A stretch of DNA of 64,000 nt from Seiridium cupressi (Eukaryota; Ascomycota; Sordariomycetes; Amphisphaeriales; Sporocadaceae): contig JARVKI010000002.1 in NCBI GenBank assembly GCA_036674765.1, positions 310,001-374,000 on the forward strand, given 5' to 3'. Numbering within the stretch: position 1 is the first letter of the stretch; each line of letters begins with the position of its first letter. Both the position numbers and the translations under genes were made by a program. Below, one piece after another: positions 1 through 12,000 of this stretch. The notes beneath the pieces were generated by a model. The model searched no databases and had not been told where the DNA came from. It worked only from the letters and a program-made list of their open reading frames with translations.

Positions 1-3000
1 CTGAGCAGTGCTGAAACATTGGTGCTGGCACAATGAGGATCACAAAGATTAAATGGGCTCTTTACCTAATACCGTACGTGCACCTGTGGACTCATAGCAT
101 CGCTTCTCAAGTGCTTCAGAGTACGATCAGCACGCAGGCCTGGGGGTTTCAAAGCACCGCGAAAAACTGCCGGTTCTACATAGGTGATCACTGTTTCCAG
201 TAGCATGCCTGCGAGCAACGGGAATATCCAGCCAACTATTACAGGGTCCTTCGAATCTCAATTAGTCGGCCGAGGCGACGATCACTTGCAGCCAATCAGA
301 CTCAACGAATCCGCCGCATGTATCAAGTCACTCGTTTCCCGCTGCCATGGCTGAATCTTTTAGGGTCCCATGGAAGAGCACGCACGTGTGCATCTTTTGG
401 GCGTGGTCTAGGATTTCTGCCATCCCAAAGATAAGCTCTGCCGCTACACTCTGATGGTGCACACCACTTTTCTTCTAGAAGGATTTTCGAGCTGCGCGTA
501 ACGCCCCCCCTGAACACACCGTCACACAAACCCGGGCGCCAAATCCCGCAAACCAAGGCACCCGCGAGACTGCTTTTCGAGATAAGATCTACAAGCTTCA
601 TCAGTCGATCCGGCGGGGCTCATATTTTAATCTCCGGGCCGCCGGCTGGTTGGTGCGTAGGTGTGGGGTGAGGCTAACTGACGAAAACTGATAAATCGTA
701 ACACACCAGACACGAAAGGAGATTATGTAGCCATGTACGTTGGTGGCACGGCGTCGCTATCATTTTCTCCCCTATCCCGTGCGTTTCTTAAAAATAGGGA
801 TTTATATAGTTGTGGGATTCGGAGCTTTAATTCGACGACTAGGGTTCGCCTCTACCCTCGACTGGCTTGTTAAGTGAACCGGACTGTTGGAAGCGAAGCG
901 AGCTATTGGGACGCCATTGAAAGTTTGTATCGTGGGTTTGTGCTTAGTTCTGGGGCACATGACGCGATGCGGTCTGCGAGATAGGGGTCTTGTCGCGATT
1001 CCGTATCGGTCAAAGTCGGATTTGGTTCGAGAGCGCTACCTAGTGGATGACTACCTACAATTCACTAAAGTAGAAGCACCCCAGTCTCGCTGTGGCATTT
1101 ACAAGGGCGAGTATATTTGGAAGGAAACAAGGACGCTTGAACTCCACAATTCAAGCAATGCTCCAAGGTTTCCATATCATTCATTAACTAGTTAGCTAGG
1201 TAATATTAGGGAGCTCGCAGCCGAGCAGGATCATTCGGCGTTGTTCATAGCAAACTGCTTCACCATCATATTACATACAGTTTTTCGGGTATCATGCGTA
1301 GTTAGGTTGTTTCCTCAATACAGCGACCTTCCCAACACGGACTATTGCTACATCGAATCCACACACCACTCTGAGGCACAGCCCTCTGTCAAACCCCAAT
1401 CCGGCGATCGAGTGTATCTAGTCTAGCAGCGAAGACGAAATAGGAAAGATAAACACACCACCATCGACAAGTAGCCATGCTGAAAGTCTGTGATGAGCAA
1501 CGTCACAATCTCACTAGAAGCATGACAACTAAGCCAAGCCAACCTAACAGTCTATGGTTTCTTCCTCCCTCGATGTACTCGATTTCTGCAATGTAGCGCC
1601 GGTGGACATTCAACGGTCTGCCAGATGGAGGACGTACAAAGGACAATTCTCCCTGACGTTTCTGAGTCGCTCTCTACTCATGATTCGTAATAATCTCAAG
1701 CCATTTGTAGCCGGTCGCAGGGTCTTTCTTCATTTTTAGCGTGAATGACTGGGGACCATCTTCGTATACTGGTGAAAACCCAGTCGTACACAGACTCGCG
1801 CACATGCCCAACTCCACGCGGTCTCTCTTCTTCGACAAGCTCTGGTTATTGCTTGCGATTACAGGATTAGCACATCTGGGAGGGACTATTCCAGGGGTAA
1901 CGAATAATACACGCCCAGGATGCAGGAATGCAAAGCATAACAACTCTGAGGGGAATGTTAAAAAAAATACATTAAGCGAATGCACTAATTAATGGACGAA
2001 ATTAGCTACACTATAAACACTTATGTCCAGTATCCTGTACCATCAGGGAGCCACCATCCTTTTTGGTTTATGTCCTCTGAAGCATGGTACAAAAGATCTG
2101 CTTCCATCGAAGGGGGGAACACCATCATTTCAACCACTTGAATTCCTTGGCGGGTCCAATTTGATTGATTAGTCCCATATTCGCCTACAATAGGCTAGAT
2201 GATGGAACGCAGCTACTGGTGGGGTATATTGGGAAACAACCGTCTGAAACGATAAAATCATTACCGCCTAATAAGACCACGCATTGGCGTAGTGGCAAAC
2301 GACACCTCAACTACTACCCCACGGATACTTGTTCCTTTGATTCAATATCTTCCCATCAACTCGGCTGACTTTGAAGCCTTTAAATGACGATGAAGAGCGA
2401 TCAGTCCTGACTGGTGGCAACCGCCCCGTCCTCTATGGTCCTAGGAGTACTATGATTCCATAAGCACAACGAGTCGTCGAGGTTATGTAGTATCACGCAT
2501 CCTCTGGACTCCTTTAAGTGGCAAGTATTTGACCGAAGATGCTTACTTTTTCCATCTTCTCGACCACCACACCAGCAGCAAGGTCCGTGTATTCGGTCGC
2601 AGAGGCGCGCCTGCCGACGTCCTGGACCAGAACCTCGACGAGCTCGGGGTCCTGGCAGACAAGATCTGTTTCGGAGGCCCAGGCGGTGAATTTCATCTCA
2701 TAAAATAAGTTGGTAGCCTAGACTCGATCCTTGACGAGTGAGACACCTTTGAGGATAATTTTGGCAAATGTGTTTCGTATTGTCTTTCAAGGCAGCTTCT
2801 TCTGCGTTGCGGAAACCTTTGAGCTTGCCTGTATATAGTTCCATGGTGTACTCATGCCCCTGGATAGCTCGAAAATTGAACTCAGGGAGAAAGATAATGC
2901 CTCAGGGAAGAGAAAAAATGGATGAATAGCTTGAATTGCTTGATAGCCGTCAATCATGTCAGATTACTAAAGCGCACCAACATATCAGAGGGGAGAGGGG

Positions 3001-3208
3001 GCTCCTTTGGGAACTGGTCAGACGACCAAATCAATGTGGTCAGTTAGGTTCCTTAAATGCCTTGACTCTTCAAATTTCATGAAATGGGGCTCGAATTTGA
3101 TTTGACGAGTGTATTATTGAATATCAGAGTATCCGACCTTGGAATAAAAGTGCAGTCAGCATTTTCAAGTCTGCTCTCCGAATGGCAATATATGAAAGCA
3201 AAATACCA
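1..3208. other. Gene-poor left edge
   Basis: This stretch holds only short, overlapping open frames on both strands. None shows a recognisable domain, and none can be chained by good splice sites into a longer product. The one part with protein-like composition is the fragment at about 2,547-2,696 on the minus strand, listed separately. I see no tRNA, no tandem repeat and no transposon termini. Confidence 0.5.
2547..2696 (-). pseudogene. Coding-like fragment of an unknown gene
   Basis: I do not recognise the family. The frame starts MKFTAWASETDLVC, continues through DVGRRASATEYTDLAAG and runs to VVVEKMEK, where a consensus 5' splice site (GTAAGC) follows directly. Without that splice the frame closes ten codons later. 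Upstream on the same strand (about 2,760-2,880) another short stretch looks coding (FNFRAIQGHEY, then MELYTGKLKGF), but I could not join it cleanly to this one. No acceptor exon could be assigned downstream. It may be a remnant, or an exon of a gene whose other exons I cannot see. Confidence 0.25.
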
Positions 3209-4282
3209 CTAGACCCTCTTAAATACCCCTACAATGAAGTCGAACGACTTGGCATACGCTGCCACAGCATCCGGGATCAATTTAAATGATCCGTCCTCAT
3301 TTCGGGCGACAAGACCATGGTGGGCACCATCAACCAGCAGCAGCTCTGTTTCGATGCGGAGTTTTTTGAGTTGCTCGTGGTGACGCACGCTCTCAACGTC
3401 CAACACAACCTCATCCGCCGTGCCATGCACAAACACAGACGGCGGGTAATCCTCGTTGACGAAGAACTCGAGAAACCCGGGCTTGAGCTCATCAGGTATG
3501 AGGGCCTCCCTCTGCGCATATGGCACAGCTCTCAACTTTTCGGCCAGGCCCTGCTGTCCGAACAGTCCATTGAGCATAGTTCCGTCGATCTCCCAGCGCG
3601 CCGTCAGTGCAAATCGTTCCGTGATAGGCAGATTGCCCGTCGCCTCGTCCTGGCTGACTACCGAGCGATCCGCCAACAGTTGAGGTACCTTGCTCAGGTC
3701 GACCATCTGCGCAAGTGCCGTTGGCGGCCTCGGATGCGTCCAGTGGTCTAAGAGCAGGTCGCCGCCCAGCCCGTATGCGGTCATCAGGACGGCCGGCTTG
3801 GGAGTGCCGTAGACGCAGGCAGCGCGGGCTTGGTACGCACCCGCTGAAGAGCCAGCAACTGCGATACGCTTGGCATCGACGCTGACATCTGCCGGAAGTG
3901 CTGCCTTGAACTTGTCTGAGACCAGGAATTGGAGAAGAGCTTTAGCATCCTCGATCTGGTCTAGTGTTGTGCAGGGATGGCAGAGGCGGTAGTCTGGCGA
4001 GATGAATATATACTTCTTCCTTTGACAGCTATCTAGGATTTATGTTAGCTTGAGCCTCGCGGTATTTCGTCGTCGGGTAGCTGACCCACCATATAACCAG
4101 CGCGGAAAGTCACCTCGACGTGATCCAGCCGTCATGCCACCTCCATGCCAGTGTATTACGACTGGCAATGATCCCATGAGGCTCGGAGGCAGGTAGAAGT
4201 CGAGTTTGACATCGTGCCCCTCCGCTGTGTGGTACACTAATGTTTGCCCGCCCTCAGGCAGAGTTGGTGGCCCTGGTGGCAT
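3209..4282 (-). CDS. Alpha/beta hydrolase, HSL-type esterase
   Basis: Predicted esterase or lipase of the hormone-sensitive-lipase-like (alpha/beta hydrolase-3) group; the substrate is unknown. Two exons, 4090-4282 and 3209-4032, are separated by a 57-nt intron with a CTAAC branch point and encode 338 aa. The oxyanion-hole motif HGGG lies at residues 46-49 (HWHGGGM) and the nucleophile elbow GSSAG at about 125-129, with Ser127 as nucleophile. The likely acid is Asp271 in HGTADEV and the likely base His302 or His303 in GAHHGL. Splicing restores the continuous segment WLYDSCQRKKYIFISPDYRL, which is typical of this family after the HGGG strand. There is no signal peptide, so it is probably intracellular. 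All catalytic residues are present, so it should be active. Confidence 0.85.
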
Positions 4283-4698
4283 TTTCGGATGTTAAGGCTT
4301 AGAACGGCTGTGATTTTTCACTCTAGGCTTGAAGGAGCATCTGTATTGGCGCTTCGATAGAATTGAATGAGAAACACACGCGAAACATTTCGACGTCTTG
4401 GAAGTCAAAAGAAGGTTTCGACAGCGTGCGTACGGATATGTGGATTCTTGGTCCCGCTCCGATGGACTTGGTCCTCGGCGGTTGGATTAGACCCGAGCCG
4501 GTAGATCCACCGGCAAGTACATGTAATTTACAGGGCATCACAAATCCTATTGTTCCTGCTGTGTGTGGAACGAGTGAGCATCAAGGTGGCTCTACATGAG
4601 TTTACATTGATTGATGTTTAGGTTTGTGGTCGGCCTGCCTTTAGCAACTGATGATATCGCACATCCTTTGCGATCTTACCGCCACCCGATACTTCTAT
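4283..4698. other. Intergenic, 5' flank of the esterase
   Basis: This lies between the esterase start and the 3' end of the MoCF-domain gene, both on the minus strand, so it should carry the esterase promoter and the terminator of the next gene. Short open frames overlap on both strands here, but none has a recognisable domain. Confidence 0.5.
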
Positions 4699-6000
4699 CT
4701 AAGCGGGAGTCTTTTCAGGTTCGTCATCCTCGCCCTCTACGAAGACACGTTTTCCCTGAATGTTTTGCTCAACCTCCGCAACTAAGCTCTCTAGATACTC
4801 CCTATCTCTGCCAACAAGCGTGACGGAGTTGTTCTGCTTTCCCCATCGTGGATAACTACCCACCTTGACACCCTTTGGGGATACCTTTGCCGCCAGTTCC
4901 GTCAGGTAACCTGCAACTGCACTCTCGGCCATTGGCGTAGAGAAAATAATCCTAGTCGTTCCCTTGCCCTCGGGATCGACAAGGCGATCGATGATTGACG
5001 GCTTCAGTCCGTCCAGCAGGTCCTCGACTATTTGACACTTAGCAACATGATGGAGATCAAATGGGCTCGATGACTTACACAGCCTTGGGACTCCAGGAAG
5101 GATATGGATATTTCCATTAACCACAGAAACAGGCACCCATAGATTGTCGCGCGGAAACACGGCTTGTTTAGCTAGATCACGCGACTCATCAATAGGCAGC
5201 TGCACCATGCGTAAACGTGCAGCCTTTGCAGGCGAGTCGACGTCCCAGCTAAAGTTGGGCTCAGACTTGCGAGGTTTGCTGAGCTGCACCATACGCTTAT
5301 ATGCTTCATCATGCAGTATAAGTTTCAGGCCGAAAGCCTTTGCGATAGACTGGTAGGTAATGTCGTCGTGACTAATAATATCAGCCTATATTTCGGGCAA
5401 GACGACCTGCAAAGCCCTACGTTGGCCCTATTCCACCGCTATAACACAATTAGTATCTCTCGGTGCCAATGAGTACATGTAGTGTATGATGCACATACCT
5501 TGTAACTACGAAATCGTAGCGATCACTCATCCTCTTTACAGCTTCAATGATCTCATCCTCGTCGTCTTCAATGACCTCAACTCGTTTAAGATTCTACCAC
5601 GTGTGAGTTGACGACATCCACGAAGATATGTCGGAGTCATACAATTCCCAATTGAAAGCACCATTTTGCCATATACGACGAGTTCGTCTAGACAGTATTA
5701 GTATCCAAGCTTAAAAAGCGCTTTGCATTGGTGATCCCACATCTGTTGTCTACAAAGTGTTAGTAACTACTCAACAATCTATAAACAAACGGGGCAGTTG
5801 GAATCGCGTACCTTGCCACCCAGCACCTCATCGCCAATGATCAAACATGCTGCGGTATGTATTGTTCGCGAATTGCGCTCGTCTGCCGAAGCCATGATTC
5901 TTGACGCCAAACCACTTGCTCCCGAAAATGCCGAGTTGTGAACGAAGTTGGGCCGAGGTCTCGAGAGATGGCGCGTGAGTTGGGAGATGCGGGAGATCAT
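4699..6000 (-). CDS. MoCF/MoaB-fold (molybdopterin-binding-like) protein
   Basis: Protein of the MoCF_biosynth fold shared by MoaB/Mog, the CinA N-terminus and the extra domain of eukaryotic FAD synthases. Seven exons: 5812-6000, 5741-5749, 5643-5687, 5499-5593, 5421-5438, 5079-5371 and 4699-5027, encoding 325 aa. Family motifs appear only after splicing: GDEVLGGK (about 56-63), TTDTNSSYMAKW (64-75) and SGGIGPTHDD (113-122), then the loop with LPGVPRL joined to FEDLLDG. Exon 2 is only 9 nt and exon 5 only 18 nt. The last intron (5028-5078, 51 nt) lacks stops and keeps frame if retained. The N-terminus is rich in Arg and Ser without early acids, which suggests a mitochondrial presequence; a second Met at about residue 36 could give a cytosolic form. 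The substrate is unknown. It is not a complete molybdenum-cofactor enzyme by itself. Confidence 0.85.
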
Positions 6001-6418
6001 AAGATCAAATAGAGTATGGTTCTATCTGCAAAGATCTAAATATGATGACTGAGGCAACACCAAAGATGAAATTCAGGCAGCAGAGAGAGTGATACAAAGA
6101 AAGGCTTGGGTGCTGCAGGAACTGTCTCGATCGTGACTTCAGCCAGTGATGATGTCGTTCCATTTCCGATCCCATTGGCCATGTGGAGAATGCGGGCCCC
6201 GCGCTAGGGAGGAGCTTCCGGCGTTATTTGCATGGAGGGGTCAGTCGCCAAGTGTGATTCAACAAATGATTCCCAAGTTTTGAGTATTCCTATTGTATTA
6301 CATATACCTAAAGGTAGCCTCTACATTGCGACAGGGTAAGACTGGTCCGGCGAAGATCATTACAGTATTTGCAGTCTCCGGAAAGTTTACGCCTCCACAT
6401 CATTTCAAATCCGACGCC
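6001..6418. promoter_or_regulatory. Divergent intergenic region, MoCF gene / GMF gene
   Basis: About 420 bp separate two divergently oriented start codons, so both promoters must lie here or extend into the genes. A CCAAT box in inverted orientation (CCCATTGGCC) is visible near 6,171-6,180. No clear TATA box was recognised. Confidence 0.4.
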
Positions 6419-7095
6419 ATGGTATGCTCACAGCGCCCTCATGCCTCTGCTAGAAGGGCGATCACCTAACCCTGTTTCTGCCAGAGTTCCGAGGCAAGAC
6501 TATACACTTTCTCTCAGGAGACAAAAGACCATCTGCGCAAGTTCCGCCTAGGGACGTCGAGGTCCAATGACCCCCAAGCTGTCATTTGTATGTACGTTTC
6601 CTGCGGCAGCACCTCGGCTGGGACTGCAGCTCCGTTAGAAGCTTAGGCACGATCTTCACAAAGAAAGGATCCTGGAGGGCTAATTCAGAGATTGCTCGAA
6701 ACTAGACACGATCGATAAGAAGACACACGAGATCAAACAAGACGAGGACAAAGTAGTCTACAAAACACTCGAGGAAATCGGAGACGACCTTCCCGACCAC
6801 TCGCCAAGATTTGTATTGCTGAGCTACCCGTTGACCCTGGTATGTTGTTCCTCGCGAAGTCTTTACACTCGGTAAATAAATGCTAACAAGTTGTCTAATG
6901 CAGCCATCCGGGCGCCTCTCCGTACCATACGTCATGCTGTACTACCTTCCGATCACGGCGAATAGCGAACTGCGAATGATGTACGCCGGCGCAAAGGAGC
7001 TTATGCGGAACACGAGCGAGGTCGGCAAGGTAATTGATATGGAGAGCGTGGAAGATCTCGAAGACATTCCCAAGCAACTAGGAGCTGCGGAATAG
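6419..7095 (+). CDS. gmf1: Glia maturation factor homologue (ADF-H domain)
   Basis: Small actin regulator of the GMF/Aim7 branch of the ADF/cofilin fold. Family members bind the Arp2/3 complex, promote debranching of actin networks and inhibit nucleation. Four exons: 6419-6421, 6485-6587, 6706-6839 and 6904-7095, encoding 143 aa, the usual GMF length. Splicing gives MSSEARLYTFSQETKDHLRK at the start, then QAVIYTIDKKTHEIKQDED, LSYPLTLPSGRLSVPYVMLY and the C-terminal YAGAKELMRNTSEVGKVID, all typical of GMF. The first coding exon is just the ATG, followed at once by a GTATGC donor. The gene converges with nbp35 (113 bp between stop codons). The domain is complete and I see no sign of decay. Confidence 0.92.
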
Positions 7096-7209
7096 ACTCA
7101 CAGGGCTGCTGGTCGTCAGATATTGTTGCGACCACAGGGAGAGCATGGAGTGGCACGAGACAGCACATTGAAGCGTGTCATGGTATATTTTGGCATTTCC
7201 CCGATACAA

Positions 7210-8238
7210 TCAGTCTTCAGGCAAGACGTGCTGCGGGTCTATACCTAGTTGGTCTCCTAACCCTCGCACTACCCTCTTCAATGCCCTGCAAGCTGGACTC
7301 TCTGGGAATGCGTCGAAGAAGCTTTCTCCGTAATCACAAGACCTTCCTATCCTCGGGTCCAGTGGAACCTCGCCTAGAAACGGAATATTCATTTCCTTTG
7401 CCAATGCTGCACCGCCACCAGTCGTGGCTCTGAATATCTGGCTCTCGTGTGTGCAGTTCGGACACACAAAGCCGCTCATGTTCTCGACCAGACCTAACAC
7501 CCGGATGCCTGCCTTCCTACAGAAATCGATTTCCTTCCTCACATCTAATAGCGCAACCTCCTGCGGCGTCGTGACCATGACTGCGCCATCGATGCCGCTC
7601 TCTTTTAAGAAACTATTGACGCTCAAATGCTCGTCACTAGTTCCTGGAGGTGTGTCGACCAAGAGAAAGTCTAAATCTCCCCACTCCACATCCTTGAGAA
7701 ATTGCTTGATCAACCCGTTCTTTTTCGGCCCACGCCAGATTACTGCGTCGTCCCGGTTCGGTAGCATGAACTGTATACTCATAACGCCGAGGTTGTCCGT
7801 AACCCAGACTGGGCTCCAGCCTGTCCCCGATACGTGTATCGTCTCTGACTCAACGCCCATCATCTTGGGTATTGAAGGCCCGCAGATATCTGTATCCATG
7901 ATGCCAACATTGCTCTCGTCGCGCGTCGCAAAGGCATGGCCCAGCAGACTTGTGAATGTACTCTTTCCTACTCCGCCTTTGCCTGATAGTACGAGGATCT
8001 TGTGCTTTATTCCCGACAACCGGGCCGAGATGAGAGGGATATCTGGATCAGGTCCCTTTGGCGCGGAGGCGCATATCGCTTGATTCGGACAACCTGCGCA
8101 GGAGTCGGCTTGACCTGCTTGTTGTGATTCGGGGCCCGGACAATGCTCGGGTTCAGGGGCGACGAGTTCAGGCTTGGACTTCAAAGGGTTGGAGAGAACG
8201 TCTTGGACGGCTTCGGGTTCTTCGAGTGAAGGCGCCAT
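7210..8238 (-). CDS. nbp35: Cytosolic Fe-S cluster assembly ATPase NBP35
   Basis: Scaffold P-loop ATPase of the cytosolic iron-sulfur assembly (CIA) machinery. In known systems it works with Cfd1 to build [4Fe-4S] clusters for cytosolic and nuclear proteins. It is a single exon of 342 aa. The N-terminal cluster site has Cys33, Cys47, Cys50 and Cys56 (CX13CX2CX5C). The deviant Walker A motif SGKGGVGKS follows at about residues 85-93, then DTDICGPS (Walker A') and [12 protein letters not shown]. The C-terminal bridging-cluster CXXC is in FVCPNC. These features separate it from Cfd1, which lacks the N-terminal cysteine domain, and from mitochondrial Ind1. The start was chosen at the first ATG, which gives the usual length. 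It is complete and probably essential. Confidence 0.95.
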   Translation of the reverse strand: MAPSLEEPEAVQDVLSNPLKSKPELVAPEPEHCPGPESQQAGQADSCAGCPNQAICASAPKGPDPDIPLISARLSGIKHKILVLSGKGGVGKSTFTSLLGHAFATRDESNVGIMDTDICGPSIPKMMGVESETIHVSGTGWSPVWVTDNLGVMSIQFMLPNRDDAVIWRGPKKNGLIKQFLKDVEWGDLDFLLVDTPPGTSDEHLSVNSFLKESGIDGAVMVTTPQEVALLDVRKEIDFCRKAGIRVLGLVENMSGFVCPNCTHESQIFRATTGGGAALAKEMNIPFLGEVPLDPRIGRSCDYGESFFDAFPESPACRALKRVVRGLGDQLGIDPQHVLPED

Positions 8239-9029
8239 GATGGTGGCGGGTGGCGGGGCAGGTTGGTAATCCCTTGAAACAAGCAGTTTGCGGCGTCAGC
8301 TTTTGATCGTTCGTACCCGCGGGAGAAGTCTGGCAAGTAAATATAATTTCGTATGGCAGCAGTTTGAAGCAGGATGGAAGTATGGTATTGGTAGATGTTA
8401 GTTTGGAGTGTTCAAGAGGCTTTCTGCTTAACAATCCAAAATAGTCCCTGCAGGACTGGTCTGGGCCGCCTCCGTTGCCGGCGTAGTGGGGTAAATTGAT
8501 CAAGTGGATTGGGTGATTTCATAGATGGTATAAATGCATATTCTCTTGATTGCAAAAATGGCCAATGTCTGTTTGACAGCAAAGTCCTGCCTGTCTCTTA
8601 GAATAAAATTTGGAAGCTTAAAGGCAAGGTAAATACCAACTAGATATCCAACTGGAACATAAGCACCGCACAGATGGCGACTACCCAGCAAAACCGTTAC
8701 ACCTAAGTTCCTTAGAGGGCGGGAAGACGTCACTGGAGGGGTATCTGCAAGTGCATCTGGGGTCTCTTGAGTTGCTGGGTGACTCTGGACTTGATTACGC
8801 CCGTCGATAACAATGCATTAATGTGGGACCACTCGACGCGCTTCGCGCTTGGACCCTGGTCTAAGGTTAAATGTATCCCTATTATTCGGAATAGCTTCAC
8901 CTCAACAATTTGCGACGCAAACACTGCAGAACCTCGGCGAAAAGTGTGTTAGAGCGTCGTGGTGGACCCTCAAAAACAACAGTCTCCTATTTACTATAAC
9001 CCCACAACTGAGGCAAACCTACTACAGTG
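8239..9029. promoter_or_regulatory. Divergent intergenic region, nbp35 / HOS3-like
   Basis: About 790 bp between two divergent start codons hold the 5' flanks of both genes. Only short open frames are present, with no recognisable domain. I could not identify specific binding sites with confidence. Confidence 0.4.
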
Positions 9030-12000
9030 ATGGCCGCACCAAGCGGGTCAGGGGACCCGCGGGTCAACGAACACAACGATGCACTCCCAACGACAACAGA
9101 TCCCGCCAGTTCTGGCTCGGATGCGGAATTGCTACGGTCCCTAAACCAGCTATCGCTTTCTACGCAGGACTCGAGGTCACCATCTCGGGCTTCATCCACC
9201 TCGCCAAATCCCAAGGTGCGCGCACTCTCTCGACTGGACCAATTGACTATCGGCTCCTCCCCTAGTCCTCACCTCCGAAATTCCTCCCCTCGAAGCCCAG
9301 TCCCTCGTTCGCTTCATGGCTCGCATAGTCAAAGCCCGTCTCGATCAGCTACTCCAACGCTTGTGCGCAAATCCTCTGCAACTTCGCTGCATTCAGCAAA
9401 CGGCATTGCATCCAGCCGTGCTCCATCTAGAAGATCGAGCTCGACACTCCTCTCATCCGCCGCCGCTAGATCGCCAGCCAATGGCAACCCGCACAGTGCC
9501 GTGGAATTTGAAGTTCGACCCAGCAAAACCGAGGGCTCTGTAGCCCGAGACCATTTCATGAAGGAGCTTGAGGCTCATCATATCTCTGATTCAGCCCCAA
9601 AATCAGATACTCTAGTCATCCTACAGGATGCTTGCTACAAGCACAGATACCAGCGACCTTTTGCAGGCAAGGGAAATCTGAGCACCATAGTGGAACGACC
9701 AGAGAGGTTGCAGGCTGTGTACACGGGGGTTGCCATGGCATACGTGCGACTTGGCGAGAGACACCAGGAGGGGAAAGTCCAGATCACTCCTGACTTAGAC
9801 CCCACAACTTTGCGGGTTCCTTTCGACATCCGGAAAACAGATCGCAGAATGTCGCTTCATTCCCCCGCGGTCACCAATGTTCATGGTGCTAAGTGGATGG
9901 AAGAGTTGGCTGTGCTCTGTGGTTCTGCCAAGTCGAAGTTGGATGCAGGTACTCTCGAGCTCCAGCGACCGGACATGGATAGAGGTGTTGGTGCTAAGGC
10001 CCCAGACCCCTTTCACAAAGGCGATCTATATCTTTCCCCCGAATCTCTCACAGCCTTCGAAGGCGCCTTGGGCGCAACTTGCGAAGCCGTAGATGCAGTA
10101 TTTTCCGATTCGCCCACGAAGCGAGCCTTTGTAGCTGTACGACCTCCTGGGCACCACTGCGATGCCCATTGGCCTCATGGCTTCTGCTGGCTGAACAATG
10201 TTCAAGTCGGTATTATGCATGGCTTCATGAATCATGGCCTAACTCATGCCGCCATCATTGACTTTGATCTTCACCACGGCGATGGATCGCAAGACATTAC
10301 GTGGGACCACAATCATCGCAAACACTGGGTTAAGGGTAATAATGCTCCGTGGAAGAAGGGCAGTATTGGTTATTTCAGTTTGCATGATATCCAGTCGTTC
10401 CCGTGTGAAGATGGCGACCCAGAGGCCGTTAAGAAAGCTAGCCTCTGCATCGAAGACGCCTTCTCCCAAACAATCTGGAACGTGCATCTGCAGCAGTGGA
10501 AAGACCACGCCGATTTTTGGTACCAGTATCGAACTCGAATAATGATTGTTTTGGAGAAGGCTCGAGCCTTCCTTCGGCGCGAAACAGAAAGCCACAGAGC
10601 TGCAGGTCAAGAGCCCAAGGCTGCTATCTTCTTCTCCGCCGGGTTTGATGCTAGTGAGTATGAGTCGCCCGGCATGCAACGCCACAAGGTCAATGTACCC
10701 ACGGAGTTCTATGCTCGTATCAGTCGTGATGTTGTCAGGATGTCATTCGAGGACGGTCTGTCCGTAGATGGTCGCATCGTCAGCTGCCTTGAGGGCGGTT
10801 ACAGCGATCGTGCCTTATACTCTGGCGTCCTGGCTCATCTTAGTGGTCTTGCTGGAGGCGACGTACGTGATACTGCCAGTGGTCTTAGCCGCAGTGGAAG
10901 CCGACGCGTGAGTCTAAGTGCAAGCCCCCTCAGCAGGCGGAGCACCCTGTCCTCCTCCGATTCGGACGCCAGAAGTAAGACTCCTGGCTTCCCATATGAG
11001 TCTTCATGGTGGACTACATCAGAATTGGATCGGTTAGATGCGTCTCGAACTGCACCCTTTGTACAGCCTCGCCAGGTTCGCGATATCACACCTCCGACGT
11101 ACTGTTCTCCAACACAAGCTTCCAATGCGAAAGTTTCAGATCTTGCCAAAGTACGACGAAGCATGTCGGGTCTTTCAAACCCCAGTGCGACACAAGTCAT
11201 CACGCGAGCTCCATCACCACCACCGCCCGCGGTTTATTGGCCGACTGCAACTGTTGAGCTGAGTCGGCTTCTCATCCCTTCCAACGCACATGTTGCCAGT
11301 ATTTCGTGGGAGGAGCTAAAAGCAGAGGAGGTCAGAATCAAAAAGCAATATAAAGAAGAGGCCAGGATTAAAAAGGAGCAGAAAGAGCAAGAGGAACGGG
11401 AGAAATTGATCGCGTCAGGCATTCCGAGCGAAGCACTGAACGAGGCAACCGGCGTTCCCTCTATCCGGAAGAGTGGCCGAGAACGAAAACCTGTTTCATA
11501 TGTCGAGCCTGAGGATCCTAACAAGAACAGAAGGAGGACCGTAGCAGGCGCAGCGGTTCTCGCCACTGAGAAGGTAAAGATCCCCAGCCCTAATTCGAAT
11601 TCCATCCCACGTCAGGGTGCTAATTTTCTTACAGGCTACGGCGCGTGGCATCGCGACAAGCACGGATACGAAGCATAGTCGTCAACCTAGTCGCCGATTG
11701 AGCGCTTCCTCCGCGTTGAGCACTGTTGTTAGCGATGCTGTTGCACCGCCATTGGCTACATCACCCCTTCCTACAATGGATCCCCTTGACCGTCCTGGTG
11801 CCGCCCAGTCTGTTCGACCAGACTCATCTCTTAGTGTTAGGACAACGACAGGAGCACTTCCCGTGCCCAAGACTAGACCCGCGGCAACCCGCAAGGATAG
11901 TACCAAGGCTGCGGCTCCAAATGCGAATGCGAAGAAAACTAGAGTTGTTGCACCCAAAACTTCGACTGCCAATCCCAAGGCCAAGGGTAAGATCTCAACC

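Noticed and set aside
7424..8083. Long plus-strand open frame (219 codons) over nbp35
   Set aside because: It lies wholly antisense to the NBP35 gene, which has all family motifs; strong codon bias on one strand opens frames on the other.
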